Positions 44,722 through 54,865 of a DNA stretch of 64,000 bases are shown piece by piece. Position numbers and translations under genes: made by a program. The first letter of the stretch is position 1; each line of letters starts with the position of its first letter. A model generated the notes under the pieces. The model worked only from the letters and a program-made list of their open reading frames with translations. It searched no databases and was not told the origin of the DNA. Source of the DNA: Ilex aquifolium (taxonomy: Eukaryota; Streptophyta; Magnoliopsida; Aquifoliales; Aquifoliaceae); the NCBI GenBank assembly GCA_951799425.1, contig OX637399.1:33453701-33517700 (forward strand). The letters run 5' to 3'.

Positions 44722-45978
44722 ATGGTCTCTACACGAAACATGAGTAGAAGGCAAATAAATCCACCACGAGTGACAGATCAACATGACGCCACCGACGACG
44801 GACAGCCTGAGAACGCCCAGGAGACGAATCCTCCCAGGGGAGTTCCCCCCACCAACAATGAGTTGGCAGCCCTTCGCCAAGCCAACGAGCGCTTGATACA
44901 ACAGAATGAGGAACTCTTGAAACACTTGCACTGCCCACAGGAGGCACAACGGGCCCAAGAAGGCCAGAATAACCCCCCACGCAGGGAGCAGCAACACCCC
45001 AACCCCCTCAGAGAAGCCGACGAGAGGTTGGAAAATAACCAGACCATGGGGGAAGTCCCTCATCAACCCCTTAGGAACGGCCACAACGAAGAGGTACAAA
45101 GTCAGAACGATGGGGGCGAGAGGGAGGATTTTTTTCCCTACCAGCAAGACAGGAGAGAACAACACTGGGAGCAACGTTTCAAGGACATCCAGCAAGAGCT
45201 CAGCCACATGAAAGAGGCTATAAAGAGCAAGGCTCCGGTTACAATGGACGCCCTAGTACAACAGACTGAGTCCCCATTCACCACTGGAGTGCTGCACTTT
45301 CCTCTCCCACCAAAGTTCAAGATGCCTCAGATAGAGGTCTTTGACGGAACGAAAGATCCCGTAGATCATCTCAACACTTACAAGAACCAGATGGAACTGC
45401 ATGGATACCAGGATCCTGTACGTTGCAGAGCTTTTGCCATCACGTTAAAAGGCTCTGCCCTGGCCTGGTTTCACAGGCTCCCACCAGCCTCGATCTCATC
45501 CTTTAGAGAGCTCTCCATAGCTTTTGTATCTCACTTTATAGGAGCTCGGATATACAGAAAGCCGAGCTACCACCTGTTGAATGTAAAACAGGGACCCAAC
45601 GAGAACCTACGGTCTTATGTCCAAAAGTTCAATTCAGAATCCCTGAAGGTAGATATTCCAGATGAGAAGTTTGCGATCACTGCTTTCATTGCTGGATTAG
45701 GAGTGCAATCGAAAGATTTGATATTTTCTATATCAAAGAACCCGCAAGCAAGCATGGCAGAGGTGCTGGCTAAAGCAGAAAAGTATATTAATGGCGAGGA
45801 AGCCCTTCTGTCAAAGGTAGGGAGCTCATCCTCACAGAAGGAAAAAGTGAAGGAAGAAAATAAGAGGGATCGAAGTCCTAGGAAAGAAAGAGGACGAGAT
45901 AGGTCCCCAAGAAGAGACAGAGATCGCTCCCCCAAGAGAAGGGAAGATGTCAGAGAACAAGACGAGCTCTTCAGTTGA
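44722..45978 (+). CDS. gag: Retrotransposon gag polyprotein, 418 aa
   Basis: I take the first ATG (44,722; the preceding codon is TTG). An N-terminal hydrophilic region with a short coiled coil (ELAALRQANERLIQQNEELL, about residues 45-68) is followed by a Pro/Gln-rich stretch and the conserved Ty3/gypsy-type gag core at about 200-330 (VFDGTKDPVDHL; LKGSALAWFHRLP; FVSHFIGAR; GPNENLRSYVQKFN). The tail is strongly basic, with Arg-Ser-Pro repeats (RDRSPRKERGRDRSPRRD), and there is no CCHC zinc knuckle, so RNA binding probably uses this tail. The frame closes at TGA inside the first unit of the 27-bp array. The gene is intact, fitting a young element. No pol follows in any frame. Confidence 0.9.
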   Translation: MVSTRNMSRRQINPPRVTDQHDATDDGQPENAQETNPPRGVPPTNNELAALRQANERLIQQNEELLKHLHCPQEAQRAQEGQNNPPRREQQHPNPLREADERLENNQTMGEVPHQPLRNGHNEEVQSQNDGGEREDFFPYQQDRREQHWEQRFKDIQQELSHMKEAIKSKAPVTMDALVQQTESPFTTGVLHFPLPPKFKMPQIEVFDGTKDPVDHLNTYKNQMELHGYQDPVRCRAFAITLKGSALAWFHRLPPASISSFRELSIAFVSHFIGARIYRKPSYHLLNVKQGPNENLRSYVQKFNSESLKVDIPDEKFAITAFIAGLGVQSKDLIFSISKNPQASMAEVLAKAEKYINGEEALLSKVGSSSSQKEKVKEENKRDRSPRKERGRDRSPRRDRDRSPKRREDVREQDELFS

Positions 45979-46264
45979 TGAACATCAGATGAGCTCTTCA
46001 GCTCATAAACTCAAGATGAGCTCTTCAGCTCATAAACATCCGATAAGCTCTTCAGCTCATAAATTTAAGATGAGCTCTTCAGCTCATAAACATCCGATGA
46101 GCTCTTCAGCTCATAAATTCAAGATGAGCTCTTCAGCTCATAAACATCCGATGAACTCTTCAGCTCATAAATTCAAGATGAGCTCTTCAGCTCATAAATT
46201 CAAGATGAACTCTTCAGTTCATAACTTGAGCCACGTAGCTCACGATGAACTATTCAATTCATAA
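45947..46264 (+). CDS. Overlapping open frame of nonapeptide repeats (105 aa), doubtful
   Basis: In the +1 frame relative to gag and overlapping its last 32 bp, this frame starts at ATG 45,947 and reads through the whole 27-bp array as a nine-residue repeat, MSSSAHKHP alternating with MSSSAHKFK. Because 27 is a multiple of three, the frame stays open only while the repeat stays at 27 bp, and it ends shortly after the period changes to 40 bp. It could be a chance product of the repeat or be reached by +1 frameshifting from gag. There is no independent evidence of translation. Confidence 0.3.
   Translation: MSENKTSSSVDEHQMSSSAHKLKMSSSAHKHPISSSAHKFKMSSSAHKHPMSSSAHKFKMSSSAHKHPMNSSAHKFKMSSSAHKFKMNSSVHNLSHVAHDELFNS
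45961..46203 (+). repeat. 27-bp tandem array, 9 units
   Basis: Unit GATGAGCTCTTCAGCTCATAA plus a 6-bp variable end (ACATCC or ATTCAA/CTCAA types, roughly alternating). Each unit contains GAGCTCTTCAGCTC, a near-palindrome. The first unit overlaps the end of gag. Confidence 0.92.
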
Positions 46265-47363
46265 CTTGAGCCAAGCAGCTCACGATGAACTCTTCAGTTC
46301 GTAACTTGAGCCACGCAGCTCACGATGAGCTATTCAGTTCATAACTTGAGCCAAGCAGCTCACGATGAACTCTTCAGTTCGTAACTTGAGCCAAGCAGCT
46401 CACGATGAACTCTTCAGTTCGTAACTTGAGCCACGCAGCTCACGATGAGCTATTCAGTTCATAACTTGAGCCAAGCAGCTCACGATGAACTCTTCAGTTC
46501 GTAACTTGAGCCACGCAGCTCACGATGAGCTCTTCAGTTCATAACTTGAGCCAAGCAGCTCACGATGAACTATTCAGTTCGTAACTTGAGCCAAGCAGCT
46601 CACGATGAACTCTTCAGTTCGTAACTTGAGCCACGCAGCTCACGATGAGCTATTCAGTTCATAACTTGAGCCAAGCAGCTCACGATGAACTCTTCAGTTC
46701 GTAACTTGAGCCAAGCAGCTCACGATGAACTCTTCAGTTCGTAACTTGAGCCACGCAGCTCACGATGAGCTATTCAGTTCATAACTTGAGCCAAGCAGCT
46801 CACGATGAACTCTTCAGTTCGTAACTTGAGCCACGCAGCTCACGATGAGCTCTTCAGTTCATAACTTGAGCCAAGCAGCTCACGATGAACTATTCAGTTC
46901 GTAACTTGAGCCAAGCAGCTCACGATGAACTCTTCAGTTCGTAACTTGAGTCACGCAGCTCACGATGAGCTCTTCAGTTCATAACTTGAGCCACGCAGCT
47001 CACGATGAACTATTCAGTTCATAACTTGAGCCAAGCAGCTCACGATGAACTCTTCAGTTCGTAACTTGAGCCACGCAGCTCACGATGAGCTCTTCAGTTC
47101 ATAACTTGAGCCAAGCAGCTCACGATGAACTCTTCAGTTCATAACTTGAGCCAAGCAGCTCACGATGAACTATTCAGTTCATAACTTGAGCCAAGCAGCT
47201 CACGCTGAACTCTTCAGCTCATAATAGGAGCCACGTAGCTCGCGCTAAACTATTCAGTTCATGATATGAACAACACAGCCCACGAAGAACTCCAATAGTT
47301 CAGAAAAGAGCCTAGGAGCTCGAAATGGGCTATTTAATTCCTAAAAAGAGCCCGGCAGCTCAT
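46204..47363 (+). repeat. 40-bp tandem array, about 29 units, with 320-bp higher-order repeat
   Basis: The unit is CACGATGAACTCTTCAGTTC followed by GTAACTTGAGCCAAGCAGCT, 40 bp in register from 46,204. The last three or four units (from about 47,244) are degenerate. Variants recur every eight units: 46,401-46,720 and 46,721-47,040 match almost base for base at the start, giving a 320-bp higher-order period. The first half of the unit is plainly derived from the 27-bp unit. Stops occur in the frames, so the array is non-coding. Confidence 0.92.
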
Positions 47364-47540
47364 AAAGTCAATAATTTTGCTTCAAGAAGCACTGAAGTAC
47401 TTCTCGAAGCAATGGGAACTCGGCAACCGTAGGAAAAGCAGCAGCTCTCTGCACCTCGAGCTCATGCAAATCGAGGTCGATGTGTGGAAGTCTATCTCAA
47501 TTCAGCATCAACTCAGCCCCTGCCCAAGCTCGCTTGGGCC

Positions 47541-47557
47541 AAGGGCTGGGGGGCAAC
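47541..47557 (+). other. Polypurine tract of the gag-only element
   Basis: AAGGGCTGGGGGGCAAC directly before the 3' LTR, the position where plus-strand DNA synthesis is primed. Confidence 0.75.
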
Positions 47558-48141
47558 TGATGATACCTAGAAAAAAGCTCTAAGTATGAGCTCAGACATT
47601 GAGGTCAGACAAGGAGGTCAGACACAGTAACCAGGGCTCCGCAATCCAGACCTCAAGTTCTGCTCAAAGAAAACAAACGGGAAATTGAAAGGGAAACAGC
47701 TGGCTGGTGAATAGCATCCTCAAAGCAATGGAAAGCTAGAATCAAGGCACAAAACTCTCAACTAACCAAGATTCTATCCCAAAAATCAAGGAAGATCCTA
47801 CGGATGAAGGGCAAAAATCTCGGTAAAAATCTCTTAGAGATAGAAATTACACTATAAATATTGTACATCGCCTCAATCAAAGGAAGAGAACCCTACTGGC
47901 ATCAAAGGCATCTTGTGAAATATTTTCTAGATGAATATAGATTCTAGGAGCAAGAGACTCCATTAAAGAGTGGACTAGCCGAGCTCAATAGCCGGTGAAC
48001 CACTATATTTCTATGTGTTACACACACCACATCTTAGATAACTAGAGCACTCACACACAATTTCATGAGCCTCGTAGCTCAGATCCATCCCATACCATTG
48101 AACCCAAACTCATTGCTCATTCGTGTAAAATTACACCATCA
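47558..48141 (+). repeat. 3' LTR of the gag-only element
   Basis: 584 bp, the same length as the 5' LTR and with no difference seen on reading both. Confidence 0.93.
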
Positions 48142-48282
48142 AGCTCACCCAAGTTGTTTACATCATGCAAACCCAATTATAGATCATAAAATAGAAGGAA
48201 AAAAAAAGAACTGAATATTAATCAAAAATAATTTTAAATCAATAATTTTATTTTTGATTTAGTTATAGCTATTGATTCTTAT

Positions 48283-48880
48283 TGATGGTACCACAAATAT
48301 GTTCAAAGTTGAGTTCGGTAACGTAGGTCATGCTCTCTCAGGTCGGGAGCTCAGCTCAACCAAGTTACCCATAAACCACAACTTCAGACGTCAAACTCCT
48401 TGTATCTACATCTCAAGGAAAGCTGCACATCTGACAGCTGTATTTCACCAAATACCCCTCAATAGTAACAGTTACTTATCAGGCGTAAGTCTCGTAACCG
48501 TTCCAACACCCACCGTATCAGTTGTGCAATAGACGCAACCGTTACAAGAAAGAGACAAGGATCTCGCCTCAAATCAAGCTAGGCCCAAGGACCATTATAA
48601 ATAGGAGGCAAAGTTCTCGACAGAAACGACAAGCAATTGTAGTCTCACTAAAATATTTTCTGTAAACTCCCCAGTTATCAATATATTCAGGAGTAAGAGA
48701 TTTCCTTGAGAGTTGGTTGGTCGGGCTCCCAAGCTAGTGAACCATTATAAACACTCTATGTGATCACCCCTTTCACCAGATCCTATTCTCAAGAGTCTTG
48801 AAGTTCAGACTGAACTAAACCAAACTGTTCAATAGACCTTGCATTCACTCCTCTGCTCAGTCGTGTTAATAACATCATCA
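48283..48880 (+). mobile_element. Solo LTR of the same broad family
   Basis: About 598 bp, starting TGATGGTACC and ending AACATCATCA, with a TATA box (TATAAATA, 48,596-48,603) and CTAGTGAACCATTATAAAC, equivalent to the GGTGAACCACTATA motif of the 44,076 element. Target duplication not found, so boundaries may have decayed. Confidence 0.65.
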
Positions 48881-48991
48881 ATCATGTTTTTTTGGTAGAC
48901 AAAAAATGAGATGCAATACCGAAAATAATTTTATGGTGACATAGTTGAACCCAAGAAAAAAATTATTTTTTTCTATTGTAAAAAATGTTTT

Positions 48992-49383
48992 GAGTTAATT
49001 ATTTATTTGAGCTCTAAAATATATCATTTGTGTCAATTAAGTTCTTAAATTATACTATATCAATCAAGTCTATAAACTATGTTTTGTGTCAATTTAAGCC
49101 CTAAACTATAATATTTGTATTAATATGGCGTTTCTGTCCAAATTTTTCATTAAGTTTGACAGAATTATTCATGTGCACAGCACGTGACACCTAAACTATA
49201 CTCTAATTCCTAACTCACGTGATGCACACGTAAAGAATTCCGTCACAGTTACCTGCAAATTTGGATGAAATGACCACATTGATACAAATGGTATAGTTTA
49301 AGCGTTAAATTGATACAAAATATAGTTTAAGGGCTTGATTGACACAAATAATATAGTTTAGAAGTCAAATAGATAGTTAGCGC
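48992..49383. mobile_element. MULE-type MITE with perfect 9-bp target duplication, upstream of the PRP4-like gene
   Basis: 392 bp. AAATGTTTT occurs at 48,983-48,991 and 49,384-49,392. Ends GAGTTAATTATTTATTTGAG and (reverse-complemented) GCGCTAACTATCTATTTGAC continue as a long imperfect inverted repeat. The 9-bp duplication indicates the Mutator superfamily. It ends about 390 bp before the ATG, in the likely promoter. Confidence 0.8.
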
Positions 49384-49392
49384 AAATGTTTT

Positions 49393-49775
49393 CCACGATT
49401 TTAATCCTTTCGTTTTATATTTGTCTGGAGAGAGAGAGAGAGAGAGATCCCTCTCTTTTAGTGAAATCCCTCTCTGCAACTCCATCGCCATCCAAACCAA
49501 TCCCTCTCTTCAGTGGCTGCAACTCTATAGCCATTCAAACCTATCCCTCTCTTCAGTGGCTTCAACTCCATCCCCATCCAAATCCTAAGAGCTGTTTTCA
49601 ACTCTCTTTCACAAACCCTAGGTACGTCAATCCCTTCTCTCTCTCTGTGTGACTCTCACTTTGTGGTTCCAAATCAATTACTTGTTTAAAACTTCATTAG
49701 AACCCTAACGTGTGTGTGTGTGTGACAGTGGGTGTACACCAATTGTTGATTTAGAGAGTTTCTAGGTCAGTAATT
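49393..49775 (+). promoter_or_regulatory. 5' UTR region of the PRP4-like gene with a leader intron
   Basis: (GA)n tract at about 49,427-49,447. A ~43-bp tandem repeat of about 2.6 units (CTCTTCAGTGGCTNCAACTC) runs from about 49,480 to 49,600. A plausible leader intron has donor CCTAG|GTACGT and acceptor GTGACAG, about 49,622-49,728. No clear TATA box. Confidence 0.5.
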
Positions 49776-52700
49776 ATGGAGATAGACGAAGAAAATGCTG
49801 TGTCGAGTTCAATTGCAGAACCTTCTGTGGTAGTTGCTGATGATCAACCCATGGTTTCTGCTATGGACTCTATTTCTCTTCAACCACTTCAATCTCTCAC
49901 TCCATCAGTAATACTACCTCCAATCGTGCCTACTATTGCTCCCATACCCTCGATTCCTCGCCCATTGGCGCCTCTCCCTCCCCGCCCACCTCTTCTCCGG
50001 CCACAAAACGGTGAATTAAATGCCAGTGATTCCGATTCCGACGATGATGAAACGGGTCCCAATCGAGCTTCAGCTCCAGAGTACGAGGTCTCGGAAGAGA
50101 GCAGGCTGATTAAAGAGAGACAGGAGAAAGCAATGCAGGAATTTTTGATGAAGCGGCGCGCTGCTGCTCTCGCTGTGCCTACTAATGACATGGCTGTGAG
50201 GGCTCGGCTTCGTCGCCTTGGTGAACCCATAACTTTGTTTGGAGAGAGGGAGATGGAGAGGCGGGACCGTTTGCGAATGCTTATGGCAAAGCTTGATGCT
50301 GAAGGGCAGCTGGAAATGTTAATGAAAGCTCATGAGGAGGAAGAAGCTGCAGGTCCTTTGGCACAAGCAGAAGGAACTGAGGAAGAGATTCAGTACCCTT
50401 TTTATACAGAAGGGTCGGAAGCTCTTTTAGAGGCAAGAAAAGAGATTGCTAAGTATTCTATTGTGAGGGCAGCTCTGCGTCTTCATCGTGCTAGGAGGAA
50501 AAAGGATGATCCAGATGAAGACTTGGATGCAGAGGTGGATTGGGCATTGAAGCAGGCAGGGAGCCTGGCCATGGATTGCAGTGAAATCGGGGATGATCGG
50601 CCACTTTCAGGATGTTCTTTTTCAAAAGATGGAACAATGCTTGCTACCTGGTAACCCCCCCCCCCCCCTCCTCTTCTCCTCTCCAAGATTCATATTATTG
50701 TTGAGATTTTTGGTTTTGCTTTATAGATTATGTGTATGGGGTGCCTTTGATTCTGTCTATCTTCTGAAACTCGGAGATATTTTTATGTTCTGATAAAGTT
50801 GGGCCATATTCTAATCTTTTCCATGTTCTTTATACTAACATTAATTAGTTGCTAATGGTTCATTTCTCCTTCATGTTGGTCTTTCTGAAATGATGTTGCC
50901 CCCTCCTCCCAGTATTTGCAAGTCATTCTCAAGAGACACTGAAATAATTAACTAGCCTTTACTTGTATATGAGGTCATATACAATAGTTCGCTTGTTTTG
51001 ATATTTGAATGGCTGTTTCTTCCTTTACTGTATGCAGAGCATTAGAACTTTGGTCATTGTACAGTGGAAAAGATTTACCATTACTTTTTCTATAGAGAAA
51101 AAATGCTTATTTGGTGTTTCTAAATGTAACACTCCAAAATAGAGTCACTGAAAAAGTTGCAATAACATCTGATATATCTTTTTAAGTTCTTGTTCTGTTT
51201 TGTTTTGTTCTAGTGCATTAAATGGAGTTGCTAAGTTGTGGAGCATGCCTCAAGTAAAGAAGGTTTCTACTTTAAAGGGGCACACAGAACGTGGTACTGA
51301 TGTTGCATTTTCTCCCATGGACAATTATATAGCTACTGCCTCTGCTGACCGGACAGCAAGGTTATGGAATTCTGAAGGGTCTCTTCTGAAGACATTTGAA
51401 GGGCATTTGGATCGTCTTGCTCGTATTGCCTTCCATCCATCAGGGAAGTATTTAGGCACAACTAGCTTTGACAAGACTTGGAGATTATGGGATGTAGAGA
51501 CTGGTGAAGAATTGCTACTCCAAGAAGGTCACAGTAGGAGCGTATATGGGATTTCTTTTCACCATGATGGTTCTTTAGTTGCATCTTGTGGGCTTGATGC
51601 ACTTGCTCGTGTATGGGACCTACGGTCTGGGAGAAGTATTCTTGCCTTGGAAGGTCATGTTAAGCCAGTAAGACTCATTTCCTTATCATATTGTCATTCT
51701 TCTTCCTTTCTCCCTCTGTCCCCCCCCCCCCCCCCCTCTCTCTCTCTCTCTCTTTCTCTCTCTCTATGTTGGGAGAAAGAAGGGAGAAGGGGTCTGAAAT
51801 GTTGACTCATAATTGGTCACTGAAATGTATTTAATTTGGTTTTTTTTCAGGTTCTTGCTGTTAGTTTTTCTCCCAATGGCTATCATTTAGCCACTGGTGG
51901 TGAAGATAATACTTGTCGAATTTGGGACTTAAGGAAGAAAAAATCCTTTTATACAATACCAGCTCACTCGAATCTTATTTCTCAAGTTAAATTTGAGCCC
52001 CAAGAAGGATACTTTCTGGTAACTGCTTCATATGATACGACAGCCAAGGTATACCTCTCCGTCAATCGTGATTGTCCTCTATAAAATGCATTCTTAATTT
52101 TCTTAGTTCATTCTTATATATGCACCTCCTAATCTTGGATTTATTTGTCAGGTATGGTCATCAAAGGACTTCAAGCCTGTCAAAACATTGTCTGGTCATG
52201 AAGCAAAAGTTACAGCATTGGATGTAGTAGGAGGTGAGTTTGTTTAACTCTACAGAAGCTAATATAGGATTTATAACTCTGATTTCTGCACCTTTTTAAA
52301 TAATTTGATATGTAATATTTTGGCTGTGTTCTTGTTATACCTTTGGTAGATAGCAGACTAGCGGTTGTGGGTGTCCATGATTAGAGCACATGGAACAGTA
52401 GTCTAGTCGGCTCAGTGCATCATAGGGTCTGTTTGTTTAGATGGAGGCCAAGTTGGGTCGATAGAAATTGAGACCCTAAGTGAAAGTTTTAAATAGCTCC
52501 CATTCAAAATGTATTATTAGTATTATAATATAATTTTACAAAACTCAACAGTAATAGATAGCACCTGGTAATTGAAAAATTGTACATGACTTTGTTTGGC
52601 CCCCAAAATCAAATCGTTTAATAACTCTAACCTTCCCAATAAATCAAAAAGAGTAATTATCTATAAAAAAATTCAATACCTTTCCACTCCAACATATGTG

Positions 52701-54815
52701 TGGAAAGAAAAAATGGATTACGGAGAGAGAGGGGAGATGCCATGGCCGTAGATTTTTGGTTGTGTATGTATGCTGCTTCTTTTTTTTTGGTGTAGAGTTA
52801 GAAATTGTCCAATTATGGATTCTGGAGAGAAAGTAGACAAGAGATGGCAGCTGTAGGGTTGTTTTAGTTTTATCAACAACCCTACCAAACTCCGAGGGGT
52901 GGGAGTCTCGTGCTTATGATATGTTGTAGGGAAAATTTCAGCCGCACCCCTCCTAGTTTACTATATCTTCAAGAATACTCCCTCTATTATCAAAAACATC
53001 ACTGACACCCCGTTTAGTTTATATTTAAACATCAATAACACCCCTTACCATTAAATTACCATTTCTAACAAAAAATATCAAAAATGTCCCTACATAAATC
53101 TCAAATAATTTTTCTATGTAAAATTTTATTAAAATTCGAGCCAATTAAAATTTATTTTTCTACATATTAAAATTTGAACCAATTAAAAATTAGTTGAAGT
53201 TGAATAAATTTTATTTTTTTAACGTATTAAATTCAAGCCTATTAAAATTTATTTTTTTGCATATTAAAATTTGAGTCGATTTGAACTCTACTTGAGTTGT
53301 TAGCGCCGATTAAAATTTGTTTTCGAGTCGATTAAAATTTATATTTTTTTACTTATTAAAATTCGTGTCAATTAAAATACGATTTATTAAAATTTGGGCC
53401 CAAATTTTAATACATAAAAAATATAATTTTTAATTAGCTCAAATTTTAATATATAAAAAAATAAATTTTAATTAGCTTGAATCGAATTTTAATTCACTCG
53501 AATTTTAATACATAAAAAAAAATTAGAAAACAGAGGGGGTCTCATTGAAGATATGCTTATCTAGAGGGGGTCTCATTGAAGATATGCTTATCTAGAGGGG
53601 GTCTCATTGAAGATATACTTATTTAGAGGGGGTGTGGATGAAGTTTGTTCTCAAATATATTAGGGGTAATTTAGTAAAATTGGATTCTAGTTAATATTTT
53701 TAATCTGACAGGGGGTGTCACTAAAGATTCAGAAAATAGAGGGAGTGTCTTTGAAGATATGGTAAACTAGAAGGGGTGTGGTTGAAATTTTTCCTATGTT
53801 TTATTAGGTATTGTTGTTGGTTGCCATTAATGGGGAGGTGTTTTTTTTTAGGGGAGGGAGGTAGACTTCTTGAGCTGTTTATGTGTAGGTTTTTTTGTAT
53901 TTCATGTGACCGTTGGAGGCATTATGGCTTTATAGAATGTAACTTTCATTTGGGTTTTTTTTTTTTTTTTGGGGGGGGGGGGCCTTCCAATAGCAGTTTC
54001 TTTCTGGGCCTTTTAGGAATTTGCAGTTGCTTGGCCCTTCTTCTTTCAAAATTGTTTTGGCCTTTAATAAGGACTACTATTATTTGGGGCTCTTCTTTTC
54101 TAGGGCCTTAGGCGGCCATTTAAATGGTTTGCTTGTTGAGTCAGCCGTAGATAGGGATAAAGGAACCAGATAACTGACTTTTTCCTTGCAAAAAGCACAA
54201 GAAAATGAAGACACTTCCAAGAAAGTGATCTTGGCAATTATAATTTCCAATTTATCTCTTTTTCCTTACTAATTTTATTTTGTCAATTATTGTTCATACT
54301 CCTACCTGAGTCTTGCAATATAGTAATGTTTGTATCATAAAAATTCCAGGAGAATTTAACTTTCTTGGGAAAAAAAAAAAATATCCCCCCAAAAAGAACA
54401 TAGTTTGTAGGTTTTAAAAGGGGTCTTGGTTTATGATAAATCAATTATAATAAATTTGAAATATGTGGGGGCAATTTGGATAAGAATAAAAATTCTCTTG
54501 TTAACTTTCATGCTTTCTGAACAATAAACTAAAATTTTCCTGCAACTTTCTTGAGAAATTCTAATTATAATCAAATGCATACCAGAAGATTTGTTTTCAT
54601 TTCATTTTGCTTTCCCAGTTAAAAAAAAAAAATCACTTTCTTTCACTTCCACTTTACACCCTTAATTTCTTGTTAACCAGCCAGCCCCCAATGCATTGCA
54701 ATTTGTCTTGCCATACCCACTTTGAGTTTGTGTTCTGAGTGAGCTATAAATTTGGCCAAGCATGTGCACGCACATACTAATGCACATGCATGCGCACCTT
54801 GAGAGACAGAATTCT

Positions 54816-54865
<50 letters not shown>

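Larger units (their letters stand above)
44071..48146 (+). mobile_element. Complete non-autonomous LTR retrotransposon (gag only, TR-GAG-like)
   Basis: 4,066 bp from 44,076 to 48,141, flanked by the perfect 5-bp target duplication AGCTC (44,071-44,075; 48,142-48,146). The two LTRs are each 584 bp and appear identical on reading through. Primer-binding-site-like TGGCGCC (44,663-44,669), a gag gene, two tandem arrays and a purine-rich tract (47,541-47,557) are present. Protease, integrase, reverse transcriptase and RNase H are all missing, so movement must depend on a related autonomous element. Identical LTRs mean a very recent insertion. Confidence 0.93.

Noticed and set aside
46204..47363. 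CRISPR-like array
   Set aside because: Units are contiguous tandem copies without unique spacers, inside a plant retrotransposon.
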